NCBI RefSeq assembly: GCF_003202405.1
Contig: NZ_QJHL01000001.1
Coordinates: 2,170,001-2,234,000, forward strand
Source: Flavobacterium hydrophilum
Lineage (GTDB): Bacteria > Bacteroidota > Bacteroidia > Flavobacteriales > Flavobacteriaceae
DNA length: 64,000 bases
Direction: 5' to 3'
Numbering within the stretch: position 1 is the first letter of the stretch; the number at the start of each line of letters is the position of its first letter. The notes beneath the pieces are model-generated. The model ran no database searches and was not told the DNA's origin. It worked only from the letters and a program-made list of their open reading frames with translations. Positions 53,531 through 62,201 of this stretch are shown here, in pieces. The translations under genes and the position numbers were made by a program.

Positions 53531-53675
53531 TAGAAGCTATTCCGGCTGTACATTGCAACTCCTGCTTATCTTTGTTGTTTTTTAAGTCATAAAAGCAGCT
53601 TCTAAAGTCGCTTCTTTTACGCCACAAAAACTAACAAATATAAGTCCGGGGTTTTCATTTCCATCCGGGCTAAAA
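53531..53675. repeat. Dispersed intergenic element, copy C (longer core)
   Basis: Starts TAGAAGCTATTCCGGCTGTAC and ends CCATCCGGGCTAAAA, the same ends as copies at 34451 and (inverted) 10951. Its core is about 145 bp and has no single clean hairpin, only partial complementarity near GCAGCTTCTAAAGTCGCTTC. It occupies nearly the whole gap between the channel gene and miaA, and its end overlaps the region right before the miaA ATG at 53681. Confidence 0.6.
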
Positions 53676-53680
53676 AACAT

Positions 53681-54601
53681 ATGAAATACCTAATTACCAT
53701 TGTCGGACCAACAGCCATAGGCAAAACAGCCTTAAGCATTGCATTGGCAAAACATTTTAATTGCGAAATAATATCATGCGACAGCCGTCAGTTTTTTAAA
53801 GAAATGACCATCGGTACAGCCGTTCCAAATCAGGAAGAACTTGCAGCTGCAACACATCATTTCATTCAGAATAAATCTATTTTCGAAAATTATACCGTTG
53901 GGGATTACGAAAAAGAAGCTTTGGTAAAAATCGAAGAATTGTTTCAAAATAATGATTTTGTAATTCTGATTGGCGGTTCCGGATTGTATGTTGATGCCAT
54001 ATTGAAAGGTTTCGACGAATTCCCTGAAATCAATCCCGAAGTACGCTCAGAAGTCAATTCAAACTACGAAAAACTCGGAATCGAATATCTTCAGGAACAA
54101 TTGAAAAATCTGGATCCTGATTATTTTCAAAAAATTACTTTAGAAAATCCACAGACACTTCAAAACCCACAAAGAATGATGCGCTTTACAGAAGTCTGCA
54201 TCGGAACAGGAAAACCGTATTCTTCGTTTTTGAATCAAAAGAAAAACAACCGAAATTTCACTCCTGTCTTAATTGGTTTAGAAGCCGACAGAGGGGTTAT
54301 TTATAACCGAATCAACCAGCGTGTCGATATTATGATGAACGAAGGTTTACTTGAAGAAGCCAGAGCATTATATCCCAATAAAGCGTTAAATGCACTCCAA
54401 ACGGTCGGTTATAGAGAATTATTCAGTTATTTTGACGGAGAATTCACACTGCCATTTGCAGTTGAGGAAATCAAAAAAAATACCAGACGATTTTCTAAAA
54501 GACAATTAACGTGGTTCAAACGAAACGAAAACACCAAATGGTTTGATTACGCTACAGAGAGAGAAAAAATTATAGATTATATTAACGAAATTGTAAAATA
54601 A
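53681..54601 (+). CDS. miaA: tRNA dimethylallyltransferase
   Basis: A 306-residue MiaA: P-loop IVGPTAIGKTALSIALA, the substrate motif SCDSRQFFKEMTIGTA, VGDYEKEALVKIEE, GGSGLYVDAILKGFDEFPE, NPQRMMRFTEV and the C-terminal VGYRELFSYF with RFSKRQLTWFKR. It transfers the dimethylallyl group to A37 of tRNAs reading UNN codons. It starts directly behind a repeat element. The gene is usually found alone in Flavobacterium, as here. Confidence 0.97.
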   Translation: MKYLITIVGPTAIGKTALSIALAKHFNCEIISCDSRQFFKEMTIGTAVPNQEELAAATHHFIQNKSIFENYTVGDYEKEALVKIEELFQNNDFVILIGGSGLYVDAILKGFDEFPEINPEVRSEVNSNYEKLGIEYLQEQLKNLDPDYFQKITLENPQTLQNPQRMMRFTEVCIGTGKPYSSFLNQKKNNRNFTPVLIGLEADRGVIYNRINQRVDIMMNEGLLEEARALYPNKALNALQTVGYRELFSYFDGEFTLPFAVEEIKKNTRRFSKRQLTWFKRNENTKWFDYATEREKIIDYINEIVK

Positions 54602-54634
54602 AATCTTTTTTCTTTACTCTTTATTCTATTTTCG

Positions 54635-54677
54635 AAAAATCTAAAATCTAAGAAGTCCAACAATCTAAGAAGTCTAA
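54635..54677. repeat. TCTAAAA/TCTAAGAAG array before the acyl-ACP thioesterase gene
   Basis: Reads AAAAATC TAAAATC TAAGAAGTC CAACAATC TAAGAAGTC TAA, an irregular 7-9-bp period. The thioesterase start codon at 54682 follows at once. Compare 63423. Confidence 0.5.
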
Positions 54678-54681
54678 ATTA

Positions 54682-55431
54682 ATGCCAATATCACCAAACT
54701 TCACGTCCATTCTAAGCAAAGACTGGGAAATCAATTTCACACAATGTACCCCAAACGGCTCTTTAAAATATACAGATCTCTGCAATATTTTACAACTCAC
54801 CGCTGCGGCACATTCTGAAGTTGGCGGTATCAGCTTTTCTGACATGCAGAAGTTTCATCAGGCCTGGGTTTTAAGCCGGATGCGCGTTGAGATTGCAGAT
54901 TTGCCTAAATCAGGAGATACTGTGACGGTAATCACTTGGATTAATAGCCTGGAAAACTCACGTTCTGTACGTGCACTGGAAATGCATGTAAATGGAAAAA
55001 AGATTGTAGGCTGTGAAACGTATTGGGCGGTTTTTAACACACAACTACGTCGTCCGGAAGCTTTGGCATTACCCTATGAACATTTTGAATTATTTCCCGA
55101 TAAAAGAGCCACAATAGAAGGCTTTTCAAAAATCAATATCAATCACGAAAAAGAAGCTGTATTTGAAAAAATAGTTTATTTATCGGATCTTGATATTGTA
55201 AACCACGTTAATAACGTAAAATATCTGGAATGGTGTATGGATCATGTTGAACCAAAACGAATTCTAAAACAACAAGTACAAAGTTTCGAAATGAATTTCA
55301 TGAAAGAACTTTCGTTAAAAGACACCGTAATAATTCACGAAAGCGATACCGAAGATAATTCGGCTACTACTTTTAGTATTACAAAAGGAGAAAAAACCTG
55401 TTATGCCTTACAGCTAAACTGGAAGAAATAA
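54682..55431 (+). CDS. Acyl-ACP thioesterase family protein
   Basis: A 249-residue protein with two hotdog halves, as in FatA/FatB-type acyl-ACP thioesterases: the N-terminal half (SPNFTSILSKDWEINFTQCT, LTAAAHSEVGG) and the C-terminal half (SDLDIVNHVNNVKYLEWC, where the Asn and His of VNHVNNVKY are catalytic; a Cys follows in LEWCMDHV). It hydrolyses acyl-ACP to free fatty acid. The gene is monocistronic and ends before an intrinsic terminator. Confidence 0.9.
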   Translation: MPISPNFTSILSKDWEINFTQCTPNGSLKYTDLCNILQLTAAAHSEVGGISFSDMQKFHQAWVLSRMRVEIADLPKSGDTVTVITWINSLENSRSVRALEMHVNGKKIVGCETYWAVFNTQLRRPEALALPYEHFELFPDKRATIEGFSKININHEKEAVFEKIVYLSDLDIVNHVNNVKYLEWCMDHVEPKRILKQQVQSFEMNFMKELSLKDTVIIHESDTEDNSATTFSITKGEKTCYALQLNWKK

Positions 55432-55452
55432 AGCAACTAAATTCATAAAATC

Positions 55453-55486
55453 AAAAAAAGCTGGTTTCTAAGAAACCAGCTTTTTT
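55453..55486 (+). terminator. Intrinsic terminator behind the acyl-ACP thioesterase gene (bidirectional)
   Basis: AAAAAGCTGGTTTCT, a single central base, then AGAAACCAGCTTTTT: 15-bp perfect arms. It has A-runs to the left and T-runs to the right and also lies past the end of the convergent PiT transporter gene. Confidence 0.85.
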
Positions 55487-55541
55487 ATATGTATCAAAAT
55501 GCGATTTTACATCTCACATTTCACAAAAATCATTTTACATT

Positions 55542-56873
55542 TTAGATAAAAACACTCAGAACAAAATAAACCAATCCTGCTAAAAGAGCAGAAATAGGAA
55601 TCGTTAATACCCATGCCCAAATCAGACTTACGGTTACCCCCCATCTTACAGCAGATACACGTTTCGTTAATCCAACCCCGATGATCGATCCTGTAATCGT
55701 ATGCGTAGTACTTACCGGAATTTTCAAGTGTTCTGTAAAGTAAAGCGTCAAAGCACCTGCAGTTTCAGCAGCAACCCCTTCAAACGAACTTACTTTTGTA
55801 ATTTTAGAACCCATTGTTTTTACAATTTTCCAGCCTCCACTCAAAGTTCCCGCAGCAATTGCAGAATAACACGCTAACGGAATCCATCCTGGCATTACCC
55901 CTTTTATTCCCTTGTCATCATTTGGCAAAACAACATCTAACCATGAATCCATGTGAACTCCCGGATTTGTATTGATATAAACCGCAACAGCAGCTGCTAT
56001 AATCCCCATTACTTTTTGCGAATCGTTTCCTCCGTGACCTAAACTGAATGCCGCTGAAGAAAGTAATTGCATTTTTTTCAAAGCCGCATCAGCCTGATGA
56101 AGATTTAAACTACTGAATATTAAGCAAAAAGCACTTACAGTTAAGATAATAAAAGCAACTAAAAACCATTTAATATTATGCGATTCAAAAGCAACACTCC
56201 AAAAATGCGATTCGAATCTTGGTTTTTCAATTTCTGAAAAAGGTACCATTTGAGTATAAACAAACCAAATTGTTGCAATCATTACTGCTACAGTAAATAT
56301 TTTAGGACCAATATTTTTACGGGAAGCATTTAATAGCCAGATCGAAATTAAATAAGAAGCTAAAGCTCCTACTAATGGCGCTAATACAATAAATGCAATA
56401 ATAATGATAACCCCTGAAGGCATTCCGCCATCTTTTCCTGCTTTGTACCAGCTTACAATTTCATACCAGTAATGAGTAGTCCCGTCTTCTCCTGCATAAC
56501 CCGAAAAACCATGAACTGCAATAGCATGTGCAATAGCCGCACCAGCAAAACCTCCAATCAAAGTGTGTGATGAACTTGAAGGAATTCCTAACCACCAGGT
56601 CAGTAAATTCCAGCAGATTGCCGCAATAACACCGGCTAAAATCACTACGAGGTTAATCTCCATGGTATGCGCTGTTTTAGCAACAGTATCTGCAACACCA
56701 AATCCAAAAACCCAATAAGCCAGAAAGTTAAAAAATGCTGCCCAAAGTACGGCCTGAAAAGGCGTTAGTACCTTTGTAGCAACAACAGTAGCTATAGCAT
56801 TTGCCGCATCATGAAAACCATTGATGTAATCAAAAATTAAAGCTAATACTATAATAATTATAAGTAGCGTCAT
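55542..56873 (-). CDS. pitA: PiT-family inorganic phosphate transporter
   Basis: A 443-residue membrane protein with about ten helices. The PiT signature is present twice: FDYINGFHDAANAIATVVATKVL at the N-terminus and GHGGNDSQKVMGIIAAAV with PVSTTHTITGSIIGVGLTKR in the second half, together with GIPSSSSHTLIGGFAGAA. It imports metal phosphate or phosphate using the proton gradient in the inner membrane. It follows a DUF47 gene by 30 bp, the normal PiT partner. Confidence 0.95.
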   Translation of the reverse strand: MTLLIIIIVLALIFDYINGFHDAANAIATVVATKVLTPFQAVLWAAFFNFLAYWVFGFGVADTVAKTAHTMEINLVVILAGVIAAICWNLLTWWLGIPSSSSHTLIGGFAGAAIAHAIAVHGFSGYAGEDGTTHYWYEIVSWYKAGKDGGMPSGVIIIIAFIVLAPLVGALASYLISIWLLNASRKNIGPKIFTVAVMIATIWFVYTQMVPFSEIEKPRFESHFWSVAFESHNIKWFLVAFIILTVSAFCLIFSSLNLHQADAALKKMQLLSSAAFSLGHGGNDSQKVMGIIAAAVAVYINTNPGVHMDSWLDVVLPNDDKGIKGVMPGWIPLACYSAIAAGTLSGGWKIVKTMGSKITKVSSFEGVAAETAGALTLYFTEHLKIPVSTTHTITGSIIGVGLTKRVSAVRWGVTVSLIWAWVLTIPISALLAGLVYFVLSVFI

Positions 56874-56903
56874 AAAATTATAACTTCAGAATGAAAAATT
56901 GAA

Positions 56904-57548
56904 TTAAGAATGTTTTACAGAAATAGATTCCAGTATGTTCGCAACACTCTTACACTTGTCTGTTGCTGATTCTAAAACAGATAACACTTCTTTATATTTA
57001 ATAATATTTTTAGCGTCTGTTTCGTTTTCAAAAATTTCAAAAACTGCTTTGTTATAAACATTATCAGACTTGTTTTCCAGTTTATTAATTCTGGCACAAG
57101 CATCTTTAATGACTTTGAAATTCTTTAAATTTCTCAACTCTTTTACGGCACTGTCAATATTTTGACAAGCTTCAAGGTTGATTTCTGTCATTTTTCGGAT
57201 CGATTTTGTAATCTTATCAACCTGATACAATTTCATTCTGCTTGATGCTCCGTGCAGGTAATCTGCAACGTTATCGATAGAAGTAATTAAGGTATGAATA
57301 TCTTCTCTGTCAAATGGAGTGATGAAGTTTCTGCTCAGCTCTAAATTGGTTTGACGTGTAATGTCTTCTCCTCTTTGCTCTAATTCATCAATTTTTTGAA
57401 AAAGAACTTCTCTTTCTTTCAATGGAAGGTTTACAGCTTCGTGTAAGTTAGAAGCTAATTCAATTAAATTGCTTGAAGCTTCTTCAAAAAGTGGAAAGAA
57501 TTTCTTGTCTTTCGGCACTAAAAATTGGAAAATACTGTTTATTGACAT
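56904..57548 (-). CDS. DUF47 family protein (PhoU-like PiT partner)
   Basis: A 214-residue all-helical protein of the DUF47 type, distantly related to PhoU: FQFLVPKDKKFFPLFEEASS at the start, then ELEQRGEDITRQTNLELSRNFITPFDREDI (the family block) and DNVADYLHGASSRMKLY. DUF47 proteins regulate or assist PiT transporters. It lies 30 bp upstream of the PiT gene on the minus strand; a separate promoter box is seen at 57568, between it and hutH. Confidence 0.93.
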   Translation of the reverse strand: MSINSIFQFLVPKDKKFFPLFEEASSNLIELASNLHEAVNLPLKEREVLFQKIDELEQRGEDITRQTNLELSRNFITPFDREDIHTLITSIDNVADYLHGASSRMKLYQVDKITKSIRKMTEINLEACQNIDSAVKELRNLKNFKVIKDACARINKLENKSDNVYNKAVFEIFENETDAKNIIKYKEVLSVLESATDKCKSVANILESISVKHS

Positions 57549-57567
57549 TTTTATATTTTTGATAGTG

Positions 57568-57594
57568 CAAAATTACTTCAATATTATTTTACAA
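57568..57594 (-). promoter_or_regulatory. Bacteroidota-type promoter for the DUF47-PiT pair
   Basis: On the minus strand TTG (57592-57594), 16-nt spacer, TAATTTTG (57568-57575). The box fully matches TAnnTTTG and the spacing is slightly short. The TTG sits inside the end of hutH, so the pair can be transcribed separately from hutH. Confidence 0.55.
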
Positions 57595-57596
57595 TG

Positions 57597-59111
57597 TTAA
57601 GCCATTGTTAACAAATCGTTTTCAATTTGAAAACTACTCAGGAACACAATTGTCTTCTCAATATCATAGTGCAAAATCCTGTCTTCCTTTACCAAAGGCA
57701 CTATTTCTCTGTAACTGCTCAAAAACATTTCGATAAAATCACTTGATTTTAAAGGCTCCCTGTATGCAATCGCCTGTGAGGCATTTAATAATTCGATGGC
57801 CAGAATACGCTCTAAGTTATCCATAACCTTTAAAGCCTTTGTTGCTCCGTTTGCCCCCATACTTACGTGATCTTCCTGTCCGTTGCTCGAAACAATACTA
57901 TCCACACTTGATGGTGTTGCCAGTTGTTTGTTCTGACTGGCAATGCTTGCGGCAGTATATTGCGGAATCATAAATCCTGAATTCAGTCCGGGATTATCTA
58001 CCAAAAATGCAGGAAGATTTCGCAATCCTGAAATTAACTGATAGGTTCTCCTTTCAGAAATACTTCCTAACTCAGCGAGTGCAATTGCCATAAAATCCAA
58101 AGCCAAAGCCAACGGTTGTCCATGGAAATTCCCTCCTGAAATAATCTGATCGGATTCTATAAATATATTCGGATTATCCGTAACCGAGTTAATTTCTGTT
58201 TTGAATACTTTTCGAACATAATCAATCGCATCTTTTGAAGCTCCGTGAACCTGAGGCATACAACGGAAAGAATACGGATCCTGAACATGCTTTTTTTGCT
58301 GTGTGATAATTTCGCTTCCTTCCAGAAACTCATTAATTCTTTGTGCCGTTATAATCTGACCTTTGTGAGGACGTATAAAATGTATCAATTCGTTAAAAGG
58401 CTCAATTCTTCCATCAAAAGCTTCAAGCGAAATGGTTCCAATCAAATCTGCCAGATAGGAATACTTATATGCTTTTATCAATATATGAACACCATAAGCC
58501 CCCATAAATTGGGTTCCGTTCAATAAAGCCAAACCTTCTTTAGATTGCAGAATGATGGGTTCCCAGTTAAAATGTTTTAAAACTTCGGCTGAAGCCTTTT
58601 TTTTACCTTCAAAATAAACTTCCCCCTCTCCTAATAATGGTAAAGATAAATGTGCCAAAGGAGCCAAATCACCCGAAGCTCCAAGCGAACCCTGCGTAAA
58701 GATCACAGGTAAAATATCATTATTGTAGAAATCTATTAAGCGATTAACGGTCTGCATCTGTATCCCGGAATGTCCGTAGCTTAACGATTGGATTTTTAGA
58801 AACAGCATCAATTTTACAATTTCAGCAGGAACTTCTTCCCCTGTTCCGCAGGCATGCGATTTTACAAGGTTTTCCTGAAGTTTAGATAAATTTTCATTTG
58901 AGATTTTCACACTGTAAAGCGAGCCAAATCCTGTATTGATTCCATAAATAGGTTCGGAATGTGAGGCCATTTTTTTATCCAGATAATCACGGCATTTCTG
59001 CACATTTACTTTAGCCTCTTCAGATAATTCTAATGCTTTATCGTTGCTTAAAATCTCCTGTAATGTTTCTAAAGTTAAAGTTTCAGTACTTATATAATGG
59101 ATTTCTCTCAT
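57597..59111 (-). CDS. hutH: Histidine ammonia-lyase
   Basis: A 504-residue lyase of the HAL/PAL class. The autocatalytic MIO prosthetic group forms from Ala145-Ser146-Gly147 in GSLGASGDLAPLAHL. YGINTGFGSLYSV, NGTQFMGAYGV, QDPYSFRCMPQVHGA, DNPNIFIESDQIISGGNFHG and SNGQEDHVSMGANGATK are further family blocks; the HAL-like QDPYSFRC supports histidine over phenylalanine as the substrate. It deaminates histidine to urocanate in the cytoplasm. No other hut gene is in the window. A 342-bp gap in front leads to the divergent thr operon. Confidence 0.92.
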   Translation of the reverse strand: MREIHYISTETLTLETLQEILSNDKALELSEEAKVNVQKCRDYLDKKMASHSEPIYGINTGFGSLYSVKISNENLSKLQENLVKSHACGTGEEVPAEIVKLMLFLKIQSLSYGHSGIQMQTVNRLIDFYNNDILPVIFTQGSLGASGDLAPLAHLSLPLLGEGEVYFEGKKKASAEVLKHFNWEPIILQSKEGLALLNGTQFMGAYGVHILIKAYKYSYLADLIGTISLEAFDGRIEPFNELIHFIRPHKGQIITAQRINEFLEGSEIITQQKKHVQDPYSFRCMPQVHGASKDAIDYVRKVFKTEINSVTDNPNIFIESDQIISGGNFHGQPLALALDFMAIALAELGSISERRTYQLISGLRNLPAFLVDNPGLNSGFMIPQYTAASIASQNKQLATPSSVDSIVSSNGQEDHVSMGANGATKALKVMDNLERILAIELLNASQAIAYREPLKSSDFIEMFLSSYREIVPLVKEDRILHYDIEKTIVFLSSFQIENDLLTMA

Positions 59112-59452
59112 GATGATTTCAAATTAAACGTCAAAATTCAACAAATCAACATTAAAAAGCAACATTTTATCACAATAATTAAAATTTACAATATCCTTAT
59201 TTTTTAAAATTATTTATTTCATAATCCTGAATCGGGTACTATAATCAATGCTTTTAAACTAAATTCGCTAAAGAAAAAATCTTTTGATTAAGTCAATTTT
59301 AATCTGAAATATATCAATACATCAACTTAAAGTGTTTAATTTTAACAAATATTCAATATTGATTTTTTATCATTTGTTTTATTAAAATATTCGCAAAAAG
59401 GCATTTTAACTTTTTAACTTTTATAAAAAACTGTACTTTTGGGAAATCAAAA
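59112..59452. other. Divergent A+T-rich intergenic region, hutH/thr leader
   Basis: About 340 bp without a gene. It holds the promoter side of both hutH (minus strand) and the thr leader (plus strand); apart from the box at 59434 I see no strong repeat or hairpin. Confidence 0.6.
59434..59441 (+). promoter_or_regulatory. thrLp: TAnnTTTG promoter box of the thr operon
   Basis: TACTTTTG fully matches TAnnTTTG and ends 12 bp before the leader peptide ATG. The start of transcription would lie very close to this ATG, so the leader mRNA would be nearly leaderless. An upstream TTG at consensus distance is not evident. Confidence 0.5.
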
Positions 59453-59554
59453 ATGAAACGTAACAGCAACAAATATCCATCTTCAATGACAACTCAAACG
59501 GGAGTTGCAATTGCTGCTACTACAATTTCTACTACAACAACTACTACCCCGTAG
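59453..59554 (+). CDS. thrL: Threonine-rich leader peptide of the thr operon, 33 aa
   Basis: A small gene, MKRNSNKYPSSMTTQTGV followed by AIAATTISTTTTTTP and a stop. It has 11 Thr and 2 Ile among 33 residues, with six Thr codons in a row just before the last Pro. It ends 105 bp before thrA. This composition is the hallmark of amino-acid leader peptides, as in E. coli thrL (Thr/Ile-rich), where slow decoding of Thr codons controls operon expression. A hairpin TACCCC-GTA-GGGGTA overlaps its stop codon. The mechanism is inferred. Confidence 0.8.
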   Translation: MKRNSNKYPSSMTTQTGVAIAATTISTTTTTTP

Positions 59555-59585
59555 GGGTATCATTTTCACATATAATCCTGATTAT
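59545..59585 (+). promoter_or_regulatory. Candidate attenuator stem-loops at and behind the thr leader stop
   Basis: TACCCC (59545-59550), GTA, GGGGTA (59554-59559) is a 6-bp perfect stem that covers the leader's stop codon. Shortly behind, ATAATC-CT-GATTAT (59572-59585) is a second small inverted repeat, followed by a TTTTTT near 59594. A classic GC-rich terminator with U-run is not obvious, so the final regulatory step may be Rho- or translation-based. Confidence 0.45.
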
Positions 59586-59659
59586 CTATTCCTTTTTTCC
59601 CGAAAGAAGAAAGACTTTGGATACATAAAAATATTTGCATAAAAGAAAAAAACATCAAA

Positions 59660-62107
59660 ATGAAAGTATTAAAATTTGGCGGAACTTCGGTTGCCAATGC
59701 ACAAAATATAAAACTCGTTCTCGATATTATCAACCAGAATTCCAAAGAAAATAAATTGGTAGTTGTGGTATCCGCTTTAAGCAAAGTAACCGATATGCTG
59801 CAATCAGCCGCAGCAAAAGCAGCTGAAAACGACGAAAGTTTCCGCGAAATCGTTGCTGAAATCGAGAAAAAACATCTTGACACTCTAAAAGAATTAATTC
59901 CGGTTAGCGAACAAAGTAGTTTGTTAAGCCATATCAAAAGAATTATCAACCATTTGGAAACATTATTGGATGGATGCTTTTTATTGGGGGAATTATCGCC
60001 AAGGACCGCTGATACTGTTTTGAGTTTTGGCGAATTGCTTTCTTCTTTTATCATTGCTCAGGCCTACCAGCAAATTGATAAAAATGCCGTTTATAAAGAC
60101 AGCCGTGAGCTAATTAAAACAAATGCTGATTTTGGTAAAGCGGTTGTGAATTTTGAAATTTCAAATGTTTTGATTCAGGAATATTTTGCAGAAAATGATT
60201 CAAAAATCAATATTTTACCTGGATTCATTGCCCAGACCCTTGATGGAATCACTTCTACTTTAGGCCGTGGCGGTTCTGATTATACTGCTGCCATTATTGC
60301 AGGAGCAATAGACGCAGAACAACTGGAAATCTGGACTGACGTAAACGGAATGTTTACTGCCAATCCAAAAATCGTAAAACAGGCTCAGCCAATTGCAACT
60401 ATATCGTATCAGGAAGCGATGGAATTATCGCATTTTGGTGCGAAAGTGCTTTATCCACCAACAATTCAGCCGGTTTTAAGAAAAAATATTCCAATCCTGA
60501 TCAAAAATACTTTTGAACCGGAAGCAGAAGGTACTTTGATTTCGAACAAAATTTCAGAGCAAACTACTCCTGTAAAAGGAATCAGCCATATCGAACATAT
60601 TTCGTTATTGACATTGGAAGGCCCGGGAATGATTGGGGTTTCAGGTTCATCCAAACGCTTGTTTGAAGTTTTGTCACACGAAAAGATCAATGTTATTTTT
60701 ATCACTCAGGCCTCTTCTGAGCATTCAATTTGTATCGGAATCCTGAATTCGGATGCTGAAAATGCCGAGGAAGCGATCAACAAAGCTTTTGAAGTTGAGA
60801 TTTTACAAAACAAAATCGATCCTTGCATTGTAGAAAAAGACCTTTGCATCATTGCTTTGGTGGGTGAAAACATGAAAAACCACCAGGGTCTGAGCGGAAG
60901 AATGTTCAGTACTTTAGGAAAAAATAACGTAAACATCCGTGCGATTGCTCAGGGTGCTTCTGAAAGAAATATTTCAGCCGTAATCAACGAAAGAGATGTT
61001 AAGAAGGCTTTAAATACTTTACACGAAAACTTCTTTGAAGAAAACACTAAACAGCTGAATTTATTCGTAATGGGTGTTGGAAATGTGGGTGAGAAATTCA
61101 TCGAGCAAATTCACAGCCAGAAGAAATTCTTAAAAGAGGTTCTAAAAATCAATGTTCGCGTAATTGCTTTATCGAACTCCAGAAAAATGATTTTTGATGA
61201 AGACGGAATTTCTCTAAAAGACTGGCAGTCGACTTTGGATAAAGGAGAAGCTGCAATTCCAACTGAATTCATCGCACGTGCCAAAGAACTGAATTTAAGA
61301 AACAGTATTTTCGTAGATATTACAGCAAATGCAAGTGTTTCTGAAATGTACGAGAAATTCTTAAAAGAAAGTATTGCGGTTGTAACCTGTAACAAAATTG
61401 CATGTTCCTCTGCTTACGACAATTATAAAAAACTGAAAAGTTTATCTCGTCAATATAACGCTCCGTTTTTGTTTGAAACGAATGTGGGTGCGGGATTGCC
61501 GATTATCGATACAGTTAAAAATCTTATCGCATCCGGAGATAAAGTGCATAAAATCCAGGCGGTTTTGTCCGGAAGTCTGAACTTTATTTTCAACAATTTT
61601 GATGAGAATAATTCTTTCCACGATGTGGTAAAAGAAGCCGGAGTTCAGGGATTCACAGAACCGGATCCAAAAATCGACTTAAGCGGAATCGACGTAGCGC
61701 GTAAAATCCTGATTCTAATTCGAGAAAGCGGTTACGAAATGGATATTGACGCTATTGCAAATGAATCGTTTTTACCAGCTGAATGCTTAGCTACAACAAA
61801 CAACGAAGATTTCTTTGCATCGTTAATCAAACATTCACAGCATTTCGAAAACATTTACAAAGAAGCTTTAGCTAAAGATTCAAGACTAAAATACGTAGCG
61901 CAGTTCGAAAACGGAAAAGCAAGCGTAGGTCTTCAGTTCATTCCAAAAGATCATCCTTTCTATAATTTGGAAGGAAAAGACAATATTGTGTTGTTCTACA
62001 CCGATCGTTACGTAGACCAGCCTTTATTGATCAAAGGAGCAGGTGCCGGTGCAGCCGTAACCGCTTCAGGAATTTTTGCGGATGTTATTCGAATAGGAAA
62101 TATATAA
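59660..62107 (+). CDS. thrA: Bifunctional aspartate kinase / homoserine dehydrogenase I
   Basis: An 815-residue fusion. The kinase half (about 1-460) has VLKFGGTSVANAQNI at the start, the SFGELLSS block, LGRGGSDYTAAIIAGAI and EIWTDVNGMFTANP, then two ACT domains (LLTLEGPGMIGVSG, CIIALVGENMKNHQGLSGRMF) that bind the feedback inhibitor. The dehydrogenase half (about 465-815) has VMGVGNVGEKFIEQIH, ITANASVSEMYEKFL, KIACSSAYDNYKKLK, GAGLPIIDTVKNLIASGDK and AVLSGSLNFIFNNF. It makes aspartyl phosphate and, after the separate semialdehyde dehydrogenase step, homoserine. It opens the thr operon behind the leader peptide. Confidence 0.97.
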   Translation: MKVLKFGGTSVANAQNIKLVLDIINQNSKENKLVVVVSALSKVTDMLQSAAAKAAENDESFREIVAEIEKKHLDTLKELIPVSEQSSLLSHIKRIINHLETLLDGCFLLGELSPRTADTVLSFGELLSSFIIAQAYQQIDKNAVYKDSRELIKTNADFGKAVVNFEISNVLIQEYFAENDSKINILPGFIAQTLDGITSTLGRGGSDYTAAIIAGAIDAEQLEIWTDVNGMFTANPKIVKQAQPIATISYQEAMELSHFGAKVLYPPTIQPVLRKNIPILIKNTFEPEAEGTLISNKISEQTTPVKGISHIEHISLLTLEGPGMIGVSGSSKRLFEVLSHEKINVIFITQASSEHSICIGILNSDAENAEEAINKAFEVEILQNKIDPCIVEKDLCIIALVGENMKNHQGLSGRMFSTLGKNNVNIRAIAQGASERNISAVINERDVKKALNTLHENFFEENTKQLNLFVMGVGNVGEKFIEQIHSQKKFLKEVLKINVRVIALSNSRKMIFDEDGISLKDWQSTLDKGEAAIPTEFIARAKELNLRNSIFVDITANASVSEMYEKFLKESIAVVTCNKIACSSAYDNYKKLKSLSRQYNAPFLFETNVGAGLPIIDTVKNLIASGDKVHKIQAVLSGSLNFIFNNFDENNSFHDVVKEAGVQGFTEPDPKIDLSGIDVARKILILIRESGYEMDIDAIANESFLPAECLATTNNEDFFASLIKHSQHFENIYKEALAKDSRLKYVAQFENGKASVGLQFIPKDHPFYNLEGKDNIVLFYTDRYVDQPLLIKGAGAGAAVTASGIFADVIRIGNI

Positions 62108-62113
62108 TTTTTT

Positions 62114-62193
62114 GTTTCATGTTTCATGTTTCAAGTTGCGAACCTTGCGAACCTTGCGGTTAAACTTGAAACCTGAAACCTGAAACCTGAAAC
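62114..62193. repeat. Heptad-built inverted repeat between thrA and thrB
   Basis: Left arm GTTTCAT-GTTTCAT-GTTTCAAGTT (62114-62137); right arm AACTTGAAA then CCTGAAA three times, then C (62163-62193). They are complementary over about 24 bp with two mismatches. The loop holds GCGAACCTT twice. It is a strong RNA hairpin in the thrA-thrB spacer and shares the 7-bp unit length of the arrays at 47455 and 63423. Confidence 0.65.
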
Positions 62194-62201
62194 AACCAGA
62201 A

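Noticed and set aside
59566..60054. 162-codon open frame on the minus strand opposite the thrA start
   Set aside because: It lies fully inside the well-supported thrA gene, shows no family motif and has a shadow composition rich in Ser, Phe and Leu.
62114..62193. Possible CRISPR array because of repeated units
   Set aside because: Units are 7 bp without unique spacers; there is no cas gene in the window.
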